Assembly: GCA_004322135.1 (NCBI GenBank)
Contig: SCSG01000036.1
Location: 1 to 64,000, forward strand
DNA length: 64,000 nt
From: Burkholderiaceae bacterium
Lineage (GTDB): Bacteria; Pseudomonadota; Gammaproteobacteria; Burkholderiales; Burkholderiaceae_B
Reading direction: 5' to 3'
The number at the start of each line of letters is the position of its first letter. Position 1 is the stretch's first letter. The position numbers were made by a program, and so were the translations under genes. Positions 38,018 to 47,520 of the stretch are shown here, piece by piece. Below the pieces are notes generated by a model. The model was not told the origin of the DNA. It made no database searches and worked only from the letters and a program-made list of their open reading frames with translations.

Positions 38018-38572
38018 TTATTGCGCCAACTTCTTGACCCAGGCTACGTAGCTGTCCATCCACCCCTGCAAGAGCTTTTTCGTGGTGGCGTCGGCAATGC
38101 CACCCGTCGCGTCGAAGAAACCATCGGTGATCTGGAGGAACACTTCGGGCTGAGCCATGGTGGGTGCATTCAGATAGGCCAGAACATTGCGCAAATGCTG
38201 CTGAGCCGCCGCCGAACGTATGAGCCCAACAGACGAGCCCATTATTCCGGCCGGCTTGCCAGACCAGGAGTTTTTGCCATAAGGTCGCGAACCATGATCC
38301 AGCGCATTCTTGAGTACGCCAGGCATTGAGCGGTTGTACTCAGGCGTGACAAACAACAGGCCTTTTGATGCGACGATTTCATCCTTGAAACGCTTGACCG
38401 TGTCGGCCTGATTGCCGTCGTCGTCCTGGTTGTATAGTGGCAAGTCGCCGATCTGCACCAGCTTGAACGAGAAGTCGGCAGGTGCGAGCTTGATGACGGC
38501 ATTCGCCAGCTTGCGGTTGTTGGAGTCCTTGCGAAGGCTGCCCACAACGACACATATCTGATACTGATTCAT
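38018..38572 (-). CDS. NADPH-dependent FMN reductase
   Basis: 184 residues from ATG 38572, preceded by AGAAGGAATG. Flavodoxin-like fold with the FMN phosphate loop VVGSLRKDSNNRKLA at the N-terminus and the family motif TPEYNRSMPGVLKNALDHGS, followed by GIMGSSVGLIRSA. Such enzymes reduce FMN, quinones or azo dyes. It is monocistronic and ends at the shared terminator. The longer frame to 38710 reads through the promoter region. Confidence 0.93.
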   Translation of the reverse strand: MNQYQICVVVGSLRKDSNNRKLANAVIKLAPADFSFKLVQIGDLPLYNQDDDGNQADTVKRFKDEIVASKGLLFVTPEYNRSMPGVLKNALDHGSRPYGKNSWSGKPAGIMGSSVGLIRSAAAQQHLRNVLAYLNAPTMAQPEVFLQITDGFFDATGGIADATTKKLLQGWMDSYVAWVKKLAQ

Positions 38573-38845
38573 AACATTCCTTCTGGTTAAAGTATTGAAC
38601 ACGATCGTACTGGAGTGTAGTGACAAACCCCATAACTTGCCCGCTATGGGCAAACTTATCCACAAACTCTGTGTATAAGCTTGTTTCCAAATCGCCGTTA
38701 CGGCGTCCAACTACAGTCCCCACGCGGGTGAGAAGTTGGTTGGCTAAAAATAATACAGTTGCGAGTAGGGTTACTATGCCGCAGCGACTTCAACGACATC
38801 CCAGCATGACAGCTTAATGGTTATGCCCAGAACATTCGATCTGAA

Positions 38846-39688
38846 TCATACTGCGTGATCATTACCTGGTTCGATGGGCCCTGACGGTGCGGCCGCCGTG
38901 GCCGGTGGTTTGGCACCAGCACCTGCAGCCTGGGCCACGAAGCTTGACAGCAGATCGATGGGCACCGGGAAGACCAGTGTGGTGCTCTTGTCGCCGGCTA
39001 CCTGGGTAAGTGTCTGCAGATAGCGCAGCTGCATGGCCGAAGGTTGGATTGCCAGCGTTTCAGCCGCCTCCATCAGCGCGTGGGCGGCCTGCTTTTCACC
39101 TTCGGCATGAATTACCTTGGCCCGGCGTTCGCGCTCGGCTTCGGCCTGACGGGCGATGGCACGGATCATGTTTTCGTTCAAATCAATATGCTTGATTTCG
39201 ACATTGGTAACCTTGATGCCCCAGGAGTCGGTCTGTTCGTCCAATATTTTTTGCACGTCCAAATTAAGCTTTTCGCGCTCGGAAAGCATCTCGTCCAGTT
39301 CGTGCTTGCCCAGCACGGCACGCAGCGTTGTCTGAGCAAGCTGGCTTGTCGCCTCCAGGTAATGCTCGACCTGGATAATGGCCTTTTCCGGAGAAATGAC
39401 TCGAAAGTACAGGACGGCATTCACCTTAACTGAAACGTTGTCGCGTGAGATGACGTCCTGACTTGGAACATCCATGGTGACGACACGCAAATCGACCCGG
39501 ACCATTTGTTGTACGCCAGGAATGACGATGACGAGACCTGGGCCTTTTACCTTGGTGAAGCGACCAAGGGTAAAGATAACGGCACGCTGATATTCGCGCA
39601 AAATCTTCAGTGTGTTGAAGAGGATCAGCAACACGATGATGATTACAGTCAGCAGACCGACATTGAAACCATAAAATCCGTTGAACAT
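38846..39688 (-). CDS. Slipin / stomatin-like SPFH membrane protein
   Basis: 280 residues with one N-terminal hydrophobic helix (about 10-28), then the SPFH/band-7 domain ([20 protein letters not shown] and [20 protein letters not shown]) and a helical oligomerisation region ([20 protein letters not shown]), ending in an Ala-rich tail. Bacterial slipins assemble membrane microdomains with NfeD. The partner nfeD gene lies directly upstream on the same strand with a 44-bp gap. Confidence 0.94.
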   Translation of the reverse strand: MFNGFYGFNVGLLTVIIIVLLILFNTLKILREYQRAVIFTLGRFTKVKGPGLVIVIPGVQQMVRVDLRVVTMDVPSQDVISRDNVSVKVNAVLYFRVISPEKAIIQVEHYLEATSQLAQTTLRAVLGKHELDEMLSEREKLNLDVQKILDEQTDSWGIKVTNVEIKHIDLNENMIRAIARQAEAERERRAKVIHAEGEKQAAHALMEAAETLAIQPSAMQLRYLQTLTQVAGDKSTTLVFPVPIDLLSSFVAQAAGAGAKPPATAAAPSGPIEPGNDHAV

Positions 39689-39732
39689 TTAAATTTCTCC
39701 TGGTTGCCACTGAACGCGGCGTTTGACGCAGT

Positions 39733-41100
39733 CTATCCTTGCCCCGACTGAACGCGCTCGACCGTCAGGGTCAGACCATTGAGAGCGATCACACGGACGT
39801 GGTCCCCGGTTGCCAGCCCGGCCGTGCTGTGGACGCGCCAGCTTTCGCCCTGTATATCTGCATAAACCGAGTCTTGACCGACTGAGGCGACGACCCCCTC
39901 TTTGCCGAGCATATCTTCACGTCCACTGACTACGGGCCGTCGGTGTGCGCGTGTAGCCATGGTACCCACGAGAACCAGGAACGCGACACTGCACAGCGCC
40001 ACGGCAATCAGAAACGGGATGGACAGATCGTACCCAGGTACACCCGTATCGGTCAGAAACAGCCCGCCCAGTATGAACGCCACGACGCCTCCGGCTCCGA
40101 CAATGCCAAAGCTGGGCAGGAAGGCTTCAGCAATCATGAGAGAAACGCCCAGAGCAACCAGCGCCACACCCGTCCAATTAACTGGCAACAACTGAAAGGC
40201 GTAAAGGCCAAGGAGCAGACAAATAAGGCCGCTTACGCCCGGCAGCGCAAGGCCCGGATTCATTATTTCGTAGAACAGTCCATAAATACCCACCATGATG
40301 AGCACCAGCGCGACTTGTGGGTTGGCAATCAACGCCAGCAGCTGGCTGCGCCAGCCTGGCTCCATGTATTGAATGTGAGCATCAGCCGTATGCAGCACGA
40401 CGGAGCCAGACGCCAGCTTCACCTGGCGGGAATCAATTTTGTTGAGCAGGTCCGGGACATTGTCGGCGATGACGTCAATGACGTTGGCCTTGAGTGCATC
40501 GGAAGCGGATATGCTGGCTGCATTTCGTACCGCGTTCTCGGCGAATTGAACATCACGGCCGTGAAATTGCGCCAGACTGCGTATATACGCCACGGCGTCA
40601 TTTTCTATCTTGGTTCCAAGGGTGCTCTTGTGACTGTCGGAACCACTTGAGAACAGGCCAATCCGGACGGGCGAGGCAGCACCCAGATTGCTGGCTGGCG
40701 TCATGGCGGCAATGTCGCTCGCATAAAGGATGAACGTTCCGGCACTTGCGGCGCGCGCCCCGCCGGGGCTGACAAATGTGACGACCGGCACTGGAGACGC
40801 CAGAATCTCCCGCACAATGTCACGCATCGAGCTGTCGAGCCCCCCGGGCGTGTCCAGCTCGATGACCACCGCGGCGGCCTTCTCCTTGGCTGCCTGCTTC
40901 AGGCCCTGAATAATGAAATCGGCGCTCGCCGGACTGATGATGCCGCTGACACGCAGATCAATCACCAGTGGCCCTTTGGGCTGACCGTAGGCCAGATAGC
41001 TTCCCGCCGCGGCAAGGATGGCAAAAACCACAACAAAAAACAGGCGTGGCCAACCAGTGCTTAGGCGCGCAAGGCTCAATCGCCGCAGTGCCCTGAACAT
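39733..41100 (-). CDS. NfeD-family membrane-bound serine protease
   Basis: 455 residues. A signal-anchor helix is followed by a ClpP-like protease domain (VVIELDTPGGLDSSMRDIV, then SPGGARAASAGTFILYASD containing the nucleophile Ser; downstream NLGAASPV), four or five hydrophobic helices (about 240-370) and a C-terminal OB-fold NfeD domain (GKEGVVASVGQDSVYADIQG). This is the long NfeD form that cleaves slipin. AAGGAG precedes ATG 41100. It is the first gene of the nfeD-slipin pair. Confidence 0.94.
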   Translation of the reverse strand: MFRALRRLSLARLSTGWPRLFFVVVFAILAAAGSYLAYGQPKGPLVIDLRVSGIISPASADFIIQGLKQAAKEKAAAVVIELDTPGGLDSSMRDIVREILASPVPVVTFVSPGGARAASAGTFILYASDIAAMTPASNLGAASPVRIGLFSSGSDSHKSTLGTKIENDAVAYIRSLAQFHGRDVQFAENAVRNAASISASDALKANVIDVIADNVPDLLNKIDSRQVKLASGSVVLHTADAHIQYMEPGWRSQLLALIANPQVALVLIMVGIYGLFYEIMNPGLALPGVSGLICLLLGLYAFQLLPVNWTGVALVALGVSLMIAEAFLPSFGIVGAGGVVAFILGGLFLTDTGVPGYDLSIPFLIAVALCSVAFLVLVGTMATRAHRRPVVSGREDMLGKEGVVASVGQDSVYADIQGESWRVHSTAGLATGDHVRVIALNGLTLTVERVQSGQG

Positions 41101-41122
41101 ACGCCGGGCTCCTTATGATTTT

Positions 41123-41146
41123 ATGGCGTGGCCCCGGCCACGCCAT
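41123..41146. repeat. Perfect palindrome in the nfeD leader
   Basis: ATGGCGTGGCC (41123-41133) and GGCCACGCCAT (41136-41146) are exact reverse complements with a 2-base centre. It lies about 20 bp upstream of the nfeD start on the minus strand. There is no T-run, so a terminator is unlikely; it could be a protein site or an RNA hairpin affecting nfeD translation. Confidence 0.6.
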
Positions 41147-41223
41147 GGCTATATACGGCCAGTATAGTCTTTCGGCACGCCGTCGCCGGCATGTGCCGTG
41201 CTACGGGGAGCCTTGCCTGCGGA

Positions 41224-41613
41224 CTAGGCTTTTTTATGCTTTGCGTTCAGCAGGTGATCCATCTCGGTGGCCAGCACCACCGCCTGATTGTGCTCAGTAT
41301 CTTTGGCCCCGTATACCAGAGTGATCGTGGATTGCGTGGCCTGAGCTGCAACGTCGCGCATAAGTTCCTGCTGCTCTGGGGTGCGCAACTCTTGCTCGTA
41401 GCTTTCGCAAAAGCCCTGCCAGCGATCCACGTTGTGTCCAAACCACGTGCGCAGCGTCGAAGTTGGTGCCAGATCCTTGCACCACAGGTCGAATTTGAAT
41501 TTCTCCTTGGATAGTCCGCGTGGCCAAAGCCGGTCTACCAGGACCCTGAAGCCGTCGTCGGCACCAGGGGCCTCGTAGGCCCTGCGAATTTGAATAGTAA
41601 AGTGGCGATTCAT
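41224..41613 (-). CDS. DUF488 family protein
   Basis: 129 residues with the DUF488 pattern IQIRRAYEAPGADDGFRVLV and DRLWPRGLSKEKFKFDLWCK, and a later LRTWFGHNVDRWQGF. Function is unknown in this family. ATG 41613 with GAGGCATAAG upstream. It lies between fumC and nfeD on the same strand but gaps of 60-120 bp suggest separate transcription. Confidence 0.9.
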   Translation of the reverse strand: MNRHFTIQIRRAYEAPGADDGFRVLVDRLWPRGLSKEKFKFDLWCKDLAPTSTLRTWFGHNVDRWQGFCESYEQELRTPEQQELMRDVAAQATQSTITLVYGAKDTEHNQAVVLATEMDHLLNAKHKKA

Positions 41614-41673
41614 CTTATGCCTCGTTAAAGTTATGCAAACAACAACGGTGCAAGGCCTACCCCCTGACGTCCA

Positions 41674-43071
41674 TTAACTGCTGTGGGTCATTTCAATGGG
41701 TACGATCCATTCACCATATTGCTTTTCCGTGACAAACCCCAGTGCCAGTGCCGCTGCTCGCAGCGTGGTTTTTTCTTTGTGCGCTTTCTTGGCAATGGCT
41801 GCAGCGCGGTCATACCCAATGTGGCGATTCAGAGCGGTAACCAGCATGAGGTTTTTCTCAAGATTTTCTTCAATTTTTTCCACGTTGGGTTCAATGCCGG
41901 TCGCGCAGTGGTCATTGAAGGCAACGCAGGCGTCACCAAGCAGCTCAATGCTTTCAAGCACGTTGTGCACCATAATGGGTTTGAACACATTGAGTTGGAA
42001 ATTGCCCTGACTACCGGCAAAAGCCGTGGCGGCATCGTTGCCGAAAACCTGTACGCACACCATGGTCAAGGCTTCACACTGAGTGGGGTTAACCTTGCCA
42101 GGCATTATGGAAGAGCCCGGCTCGTTCTCGGGAATAATAAGCTCGCCGATGCCGCAGCGTGGGCCGCTGGCCAGCCAGCGCACGTCGTTGGCAATTTTCA
42201 TGAGCGCACCTGCCATGGTGCGCAAGGCGGCTGACATGTTGACCAGGGCATCATGTGCCGACAATGCAAAAAATTTGTTCGGCGCAGATTGCAACGGCAA
42301 CCCGGTGATACGGGCCATGTTCGCGGCGGCGAGGTCGCCAAAGCGCGGATGGGCATTGAGCCCTGTCCCGACCGCGGTACCACCTATAGCAAGGTCGTAG
42401 ATGCCAGGTAGCGCGGCACGCACAGCTGCTGAAGAAAAGTCGAGTTGGGCAACCCAGCCGCTTATTTCCTGTCCAAGCGTAATGGGCGTGGCATCCTGCA
42501 AGTGAGTGCGCCCGGTCTTGACGACGTTCTTGTACGCTTCGGACTTCTCTGCAAGGGTGTCACGCAATTTGCCGACGGCTGGCAGAAGATGGTTGTTGAC
42601 CTCTTGCGCCACGGCAATGTGCATGGCCGTGGGGAATGTATCGTTCGAGGACTGCCCGCGGTTGACGTGGTCGTTGGGATGCACCGGAGTCTTGCTGCCA
42701 CGCACGCCACCGGCCAGTTCAATGGCTCGGTTCGCGATGACTTCATTGGCGTTCATGTTGGACTGTGTACCCGAACCGGTCTGAAACACCACCAGGGGGA
42801 ACTCGGCGTCGAACTTGCCGTGCTCGACCTCGGTAGCCGCCTCGACGATATACCGGGCCAGTTCCTTGGGCAATTCGCCCAATTCGGCATTGGCCTCGGC
42901 CGCGGCTCTTTTCAGGATGCCAAGAGCGCGGATGATAGGCCGTTGCCATTTGAAACGCGCCACGCCAATGGGAAAATTCTGGATGGACCGCTGCGTTTGC
43001 GCGCCCCAATACCGCTCGGCAGGGACCTCGATTGCGCCCATTGAGTCTGTTTCTGTTCGTGTTGATGCCAT
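41674..43071 (-). CDS. fumC: Class II fumarase FumC
   Basis: 465 residues from ATG 43071, with AAGGAAA upstream. The signature [17 protein letters not shown] of the fumarase/aspartase superfamily is present, as are [13 protein letters not shown] and [17 protein letters not shown]. FumC interconverts fumarate and malate without an Fe-S cluster and often serves under oxidative stress; oxyR is elsewhere in the window. ATG 43071 is favoured over 43095. Confidence 0.95.
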   Translation of the reverse strand: MASTRTETDSMGAIEVPAERYWGAQTQRSIQNFPIGVARFKWQRPIIRALGILKRAAAEANAELGELPKELARYIVEAATEVEHGKFDAEFPLVVFQTGSGTQSNMNANEVIANRAIELAGGVRGSKTPVHPNDHVNRGQSSNDTFPTAMHIAVAQEVNNHLLPAVGKLRDTLAEKSEAYKNVVKTGRTHLQDATPITLGQEISGWVAQLDFSSAAVRAALPGIYDLAIGGTAVGTGLNAHPRFGDLAAANMARITGLPLQSAPNKFFALSAHDALVNMSAALRTMAGALMKIANDVRWLASGPRCGIGELIIPENEPGSSIMPGKVNPTQCEALTMVCVQVFGNDAATAFAGSQGNFQLNVFKPIMVHNVLESIELLGDACVAFNDHCATGIEPNVEKIEENLEKNLMLVTALNRHIGYDRAAAIAKKAHKEKTTLRAAALALGFVTEKQYGEWIVPIEMTHSS

Positions 43072-43150
43072 GACAATTTCCTTGCGCCAATTCAAAAAAA
43101 ACTAATTGATAATGATCCATTATGGCCTATATTGCCATACGACCCATCGC

Positions 43151-44215
43151 CTATTGTCCGCCAGAACGCGCACGGGGCTCGGGCAATGCCGAAAGCCGCG
43201 CAGACCATATTTCCGCAGCGTCGAGCATGCGATTGACAAACCCCCATTCGTTGTCGAACCACACCAGCAGATTGGCGAAACGGCGTCCCGTGACCCGAGT
43301 CTGGCTACCGTCGATAATGAAGGATCTGGGGTTGTGGTTGAAGTCCACCGACGCATGCGGGCTATCGGAATAGCCAGCCAGGCTGGGGCTGGCATTGGCT
43401 GCTTCCATCATCAGGGCATTGAGTCCACTTGCTGTGACATCGTGCGCAAAGTGCACGGTCAGGTCGATGGCCGAAACGTTCAGCGTAGGTACACGTATGG
43501 CCTTGGCCTGCACTTTGCCGATGAGTTGTGGCAACAGGCGTTCCACGCCTTTTGCCAGACCGGTCGAAACGGGCACGATGGACTGCATGGCTGACCGTGT
43601 ACGCCGAAGATCCGAGCCATGATAGCCGTCTATGAGCGGCTGGTCGTTCATGACGGAATGTAGCGTGGTAAGACCGGCTGCTTCAATGCCAAATGATTCG
43701 TGCAGCAGTCTGAGCACCGGCACAATAGCGTTGGTGGTGCACGACGCATTTGACACAATGCGTTCACTTCCAGACAGGTCTTCGTGGTTGACGCCATAGA
43801 CCATAGTGAAATCGACGTCAGCGGCGCTACGGCCAGGGTGCGAAAGCAGCACCCGTGGACAGCCCGCCCTCAGGAAACGGTTCAGCTCAGTGCGCTTCCC
43901 GTAATGTCCTGAACATTCGACCAGCATGTCCAAGTCCACGCTGCCCCAGTCAACCTCTTCGGGAGTGCCTGCATGTGTTACGGCAATGGTTTCGCCGTTG
44001 ATGATGAGGCAGTCCGCGCCCTGCTCGACCGACCCAGGAAAAACACCGTGGGTAGAGTCAAAACGCGTCAAATACACCATGCTGTCCAAATCGGCCGGCT
44101 CGTTGATGGCAACGATACGGAATTTGTCCTTGGCGGGAGATTCATTCAGGGCGCGCAGGAAGCAGCGTCCGATACGGCCATAGCCGTTGATGGCCAGGCG
44201 AACAGGATTGATCAT
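43151..44215 (-). CDS. epd: Erythrose-4-phosphate/glyceraldehyde-3-phosphate dehydrogenase family (Epd-like)
   Basis: 354 residues: N-terminal NAD-binding fold (AINGYGRIGRCFL) and catalytic domain with Cys149 in SNASCTTN and His176 in TTLHSVMND. Compared with housekeeping GAPDH it carries Epd-like features: INEP after the NAD fold, LLSHPG, MVYGVNHEDL, HSVMNDQPLIDGYH and VDFNHNPRSFIIDGSQTRV. Epd makes 4-phosphoerythronate for vitamin B6 synthesis, but some proteobacterial homologues act as GAPDH. It is followed by the SDR gene upstream with a 7-bp gap, so the two are co-transcribed. Confidence 0.85.
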   Translation of the reverse strand: MINPVRLAINGYGRIGRCFLRALNESPAKDKFRIVAINEPADLDSMVYLTRFDSTHGVFPGSVEQGADCLIINGETIAVTHAGTPEEVDWGSVDLDMLVECSGHYGKRTELNRFLRAGCPRVLLSHPGRSAADVDFTMVYGVNHEDLSGSERIVSNASCTTNAIVPVLRLLHESFGIEAAGLTTLHSVMNDQPLIDGYHGSDLRRTRSAMQSIVPVSTGLAKGVERLLPQLIGKVQAKAIRVPTLNVSAIDLTVHFAHDVTASGLNALMMEAANASPSLAGYSDSPHASVDFNHNPRSFIIDGSQTRVTGRRFANLLVWFDNEWGFVNRMLDAAEIWSARLSALPEPRARSGGQ

Positions 44216-44222
44216 GAAAAGC

Positions 44223-45011
44223 TCAAAACATTACAGAAAGCCCGCCGTCGACAACCAGCACATGCCCGTTGACGTATGACGCGGATGGCGACGCCAGGAA
44301 AACGGCGGCGCCAGTGATGTCGTTTGGCTGCCCCCAACGACGCAGAGGGTTACGCATGGCCACGGCAGGGCCAGTGTTCGGGTCGTCAGCGATTGCCTGG
44401 TTGGTCTCGGTGGCAAACGTGCCGGATGCTATGCCGTTACTGGTGATGCCATGCGGCCCGTACTCGACAGCCAGCGCCCTGACGAGGCCCGTGAGGCCCT
44501 GCTTGGCGACTGGATAAACACCATCTCCGGGGCGTGCCAGCTGACCTGCGACGGACGTCAGCGTGATGATGCGTCCTGAACTGCTTGTTTTGACCATTGC
44601 CTGCGCGGCCAGTCTGGATAACTGCGTACCAGCCACCATATCGGTATGGATGAGCTCAAGTATTTCGTCCAGCGAAATCTGCTCGAGCGACTTGCGAATA
44701 CGTATCCCCACGTTATTGACAAGAATGTCGGGGGTACCCCATTTTTTGCAGACTTGACCGTAGCCAGCTTCCAGTTCGTGAAGCTGGCCAATATCCATGA
44801 CCAGGGGATGGGCGGCGGCCAAGCCTGGGCCAGCCAGACGGTTTATGGCGTCCGTGACGCGCTGTTCGCTACGACCATTGATGATGACTCGGGCGCCGCA
44901 GGCGACATAGGCTTGCGCAATGGCGAAGCCCAGACCCTGAGTGGAGCCTGTAATCAACGCCAGTTTGTCTTTCAGAGAAAAATCCGGTGCATCCATTTTA
45001 TTCTTCGACAT
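44223..45011 (-). CDS. Short-chain dehydrogenase/reductase (gluconate 5-dehydrogenase-like)
   Basis: 262 residues from ATG 45011; ATG 44996 (MDAPDF) is also possible. The classical SDR pattern is complete: cofactor loop TGSTQGLGFAIA, NNVG, catalytic Ser in TSVAGQ, and YPVAK (Tyr, Lys), ending with VNGHVLVVDGGLSVMF. The overall type resembles gluconate 5-dehydrogenases. A longer frame to 45611 is open but lacks homology. It precedes the Epd-like gene by 7 bp. Confidence 0.9.
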   Translation of the reverse strand: MSKNKMDAPDFSLKDKLALITGSTQGLGFAIAQAYVACGARVIINGRSEQRVTDAINRLAGPGLAAAHPLVMDIGQLHELEAGYGQVCKKWGTPDILVNNVGIRIRKSLEQISLDEILELIHTDMVAGTQLSRLAAQAMVKTSSSGRIITLTSVAGQLARPGDGVYPVAKQGLTGLVRALAVEYGPHGITSNGIASGTFATETNQAIADDPNTGPAVAMRNPLRRWGQPNDITGAAVFLASPSASYVNGHVLVVDGGLSVMF

Positions 45012-45308
45012 GCATGGCTGGCCCAACAAATAACTTCCTTCGCTTGACCGAACCAGGCGGAACGGTTTTGCACGTGGCTGAGCTTGTGTGGGGTCGGCCC
45101 AGAGGCCGGTGTCGCGGTACGCCCGGCCCAATGTCGTGGTATATCCAAACCGGTATGCAGTACATCTGCATTTTAACAGAGAGAGCACATCGTGTAGATC
45201 CGGGCTTCCAGACGCCTGGAAATCATCGCCACACCCCAAAGGACGCTGAACGGCTAGAATTGAAACCCTACGGCTCGCGTTGAGCCGACAACGAAGGAAG
45301 AGAGATAA
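45012..45308. other. Divergent intergenic region, SDR and GST genes
   Basis: 297 bp. No gene or convincing promoter element was seen. A minus-strand open frame continues through it, but without similarity. Confidence 0.5.
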
Positions 45309-45917
45309 ATGAAACTTTACTACATGCCGGGTGCCTGCCCGCTTGCCTCGCAAATTGTGCTTGAATGGACGGGCACCCCTTATGAACTGCAGGCGGTGGA
45401 ACGCTCTGCACTGCGCAGCCCCGAATATCTGGCGCTGAACCCGGTGGGGTCGGTCCCTACGCTTGTCGATGGCTCCTTGAAGCTTACGCAAAACCCAGCC
45501 ATCATGGAATACATCAGCGAGCTGCACCCGGAAGCGGGTCTCCACGGCAAAACGCGTGAACAGCGCGCGGAGGTCCGGCGCTGGCTGTCGTTCAACAATT
45601 CCGACTTGCACCGCACCTTTTCCCTGATTTTTGCCGCGGCGTCATACAGTGATGACCCCGCCGTCCAGAACCTCATCGCCCAGAAGTCGACGGATCGTGT
45701 GCAGTTTCTGTTTGGCGTAGCCAACAAGAACCTCGAAGGCAAAGAGTACCAGGCAGGTAGCCGCTCTATAGCCGACCCGTACCTGTTTGTCATTTTGCGT
45801 TGGGCCAAGGCGAAGAAGCTGGACCTGAGCGACAAGCCAAATCTCGAAGCGTTCTTTGCACGCATGAGCGCCGACGCGGGTGTGAAGACCGCGCTAAAGA
45901 AACAAGGACTGGAATAA
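45309..45917 (+). CDS. Glutathione S-transferase family protein
   Basis: 202 residues starting MKLYYMPGACPLASQIVLEW, the beta-class GST opening with a Cys at about 10 (GACPL), then PTLVDGSLKLTQNPAIMEYI and a helical C-terminal domain. AAGGAAGAGAG precedes the ATG. It is convergent with livF and ends near a terminator hairpin. Confidence 0.93.
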   Translation: MKLYYMPGACPLASQIVLEWTGTPYELQAVERSALRSPEYLALNPVGSVPTLVDGSLKLTQNPAIMEYISELHPEAGLHGKTREQRAEVRRWLSFNNSDLHRTFSLIFAAASYSDDPAVQNLIAQKSTDRVQFLFGVANKNLEGKEYQAGSRSIADPYLFVILRWAKAKKLDLSDKPNLEAFFARMSADAGVKTALKKQGLE

Positions 45918-46018
45918 CTTTCCGGCTTGAACGCGGTTACGCCTCTTTGTCACCTCCCTGGCGGGAGTCGACGCACGGCCACGGAGTGCTGGACAGAGGC
46001 ATGGAATCTGCAGGACTC

Positions 46019-46046
46019 GGGCCTACCCTCCAAGGTAGGCCCTTTT
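46019..46046 (+). terminator. Rho-independent terminator for the GST gene
   Basis: GGGCCTACC (46019-46027) and GGTAGGCCC (46034-46042) form a perfect 9-bp stem followed by TTTT on the plus strand. The hairpin overlaps the last codons and the stop of livF on the other strand, so one sequence serves both as livF coding sequence and as GST terminator. Confidence 0.8.
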
Positions 46047-46724
46047 GACACCATCGTCGGCCAGCAGGTTGGCAGCGCTGTCGGCAAGAACAATCCGGCC
46101 AGCCTCCAGTACGTAGCCGCGATCAGCCACTCCAAGCGCCTTGCTGGCGTTCTGCTCGACCAGGAGCACGGTAACTCCTGCATCACGTATGGCACTTATG
46201 GTTGAGAAGATCTGTCGAATGATGAGCGGGGCCAAGCCTAGCGTAGGCTCGTCAAGCAGCAACAGGCGTGGCTGGCTCATCAACGCGCGGCCTATGGCCA
46301 GCATCTGTTGTTCGCCGCCCGACAACGTTCCAGCGCGCTGACCTGCACGCTCCAACAGACGCGGGAATAGCCGGTGGACGTAATCCAGTCCCCTGGCAAT
46401 CTGCTTCTTATTTAAGAAATAGCCCCCCAGGCTCAGATTTTCAATGACGGTCAATTGTGAGAAAACACGCCTGCCTTCGGGAGCTACGGCAATACCCCGG
46501 CGCATGACCGCGTGGGTGGGCAGTGCGGTGATATCCTCGTTTTCGAACACCACATGGCCCTGGCTGGCTCTGGGTGAACCGCAAATCGTCATTAACAAAG
46601 TGCTCTTGCCGGCACCGTTGGCGCCGATCAGGGTTACGATTTCGCCTTGTTCAACTTCAATACTGACATCAGTCAGCGCATTGACAGCTCCGTAGCTCGT
46701 GTGGACATGCCCCAGTCTAAGCAT
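46023..46724 (-). CDS. livF: Branched-chain amino acid ABC transporter ATPase LivF
   Basis: 233 residues with Walker A (GANGAGKST), signature LSGGEQQM and Walker B LLLLDEPTLGLAP. The LivF-type phrase HTSYGAVNALTDVSIEVEQG is present. Its ATG follows the livG stop directly (TGAATG), so translation is coupled. It is the last gene of the liv run and its end carries the GST terminator. Confidence 0.95.
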   Translation of the reverse strand: MLRLGHVHTSYGAVNALTDVSIEVEQGEIVTLIGANGAGKSTLLMTICGSPRASQGHVVFENEDITALPTHAVMRRGIAVAPEGRRVFSQLTVIENLSLGGYFLNKKQIARGLDYVHRLFPRLLERAGQRAGTLSGGEQQMLAIGRALMSQPRLLLLDEPTLGLAPLIIRQIFSTISAIRDAGVTVLLVEQNASKALGVADRGYVLEAGRIVLADSAANLLADDGVKRAYLGG

Positions 46725-47492
46725 TCATTCCTCCCCGAGGTAGGCCTTGATGACGCGCGGGTCGGTGCGTATTTCATCTGGCGTGCCCAGGGCAATTGTC
46801 TGACCATAATCCATGACCAGGATTCGGTCCGAGACGCCCATGACCAGGCTTGTATCGTGCTCGATCAGCAGCACCGCGACTCCGAACCGTGAACGCAACT
46901 GCTCGATGATCTTGCTCAGGCCCTGCTTTTCGCTGGGGTTCAGCCCGGCAGCGGGTTCGTCAAGCATCAGAACGCGGGGACGCGTAATCATGCAGCGTGC
47001 GATCTCCAGCTTGCGCTGATGGCCGTAGGGCAATTGACCAGAAGGACGATTGGCGTAGTCGCGCAAGCCCATGAAATCCAGCCATTCAGCCGCATTTTCC
47101 ATCGCGGCACTTTCAGCCGCACGATACGCAGCCGATTTGAACAGGCCAGCCAGCAGTCCTGTTCGCAGATGCTGATGCTGGGCGACGAGCAGGTTTTCCA
47201 GCGCAGTCAGCTGCCTGAACAGGCGCATATTCTGAAAAGTACGTACGACACCCTTTCGAGCCATCGTGTGGCTGCGCGCACCACTGACATTCCGGCCATC
47301 GAGCATTATGGTGCCGGAAGTCGGGCGGTAGAAGCCGCTAAGACAGTTGAATACCGTGGTTTTACCCGCGCCGTTCGGGCCAATGATGGCAAACACTTCA
47401 TTGGGTGTAACGCGAAATTCGACGTCCCGTACGGCCAGCAAGCCGCCAAAACGCATGCATAAGCCGCTCACCTGAAGTAACGGGCTGTTCAT
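46725..47492 (-). CDS. livG: Branched-chain amino acid ABC transporter ATPase LivG
   Basis: 255 residues. CMRFGGLLAVRDVEFRV opens it as in LivG; Walker A is GPNGAGKTT followed by VFNCLSGFYRP, and Walker B is RVLMLDEPAAGLNPSE, with the C-terminal GTPDEIRTDPRVIKAYLGEE. It sits 28 bp after livM and is directly joined to livF. Confidence 0.95.
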   Translation of the reverse strand: MNSPLLQVSGLCMRFGGLLAVRDVEFRVTPNEVFAIIGPNGAGKTTVFNCLSGFYRPTSGTIMLDGRNVSGARSHTMARKGVVRTFQNMRLFRQLTALENLLVAQHQHLRTGLLAGLFKSAAYRAAESAAMENAAEWLDFMGLRDYANRPSGQLPYGHQRKLEIARCMITRPRVLMLDEPAAGLNPSEKQGLSKIIEQLRSRFGVAVLLIEHDTSLVMGVSDRILVMDYGQTIALGTPDEIRTDPRVIKAYLGEE

Positions 47493-47520
47493 GGCGTGCT
47501 GCCGGAAGTGACAAGGCGCC

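Noticed and set aside
30957-38664. Isolated DnaA-box-like nonamers (TGTGGATAA at 30957, TTATCCACA at 38656)
   Set aside because: Single consensus boxes far apart and without AT-rich unwinding repeats are expected by chance or local control; they do not form an origin.
45012-45611. Upstream extension of the SDR gene
   Set aside because: The added 200 codons lie antisense to the start of the GST gene and lack similarity; SDRs of this type are about 260 residues.
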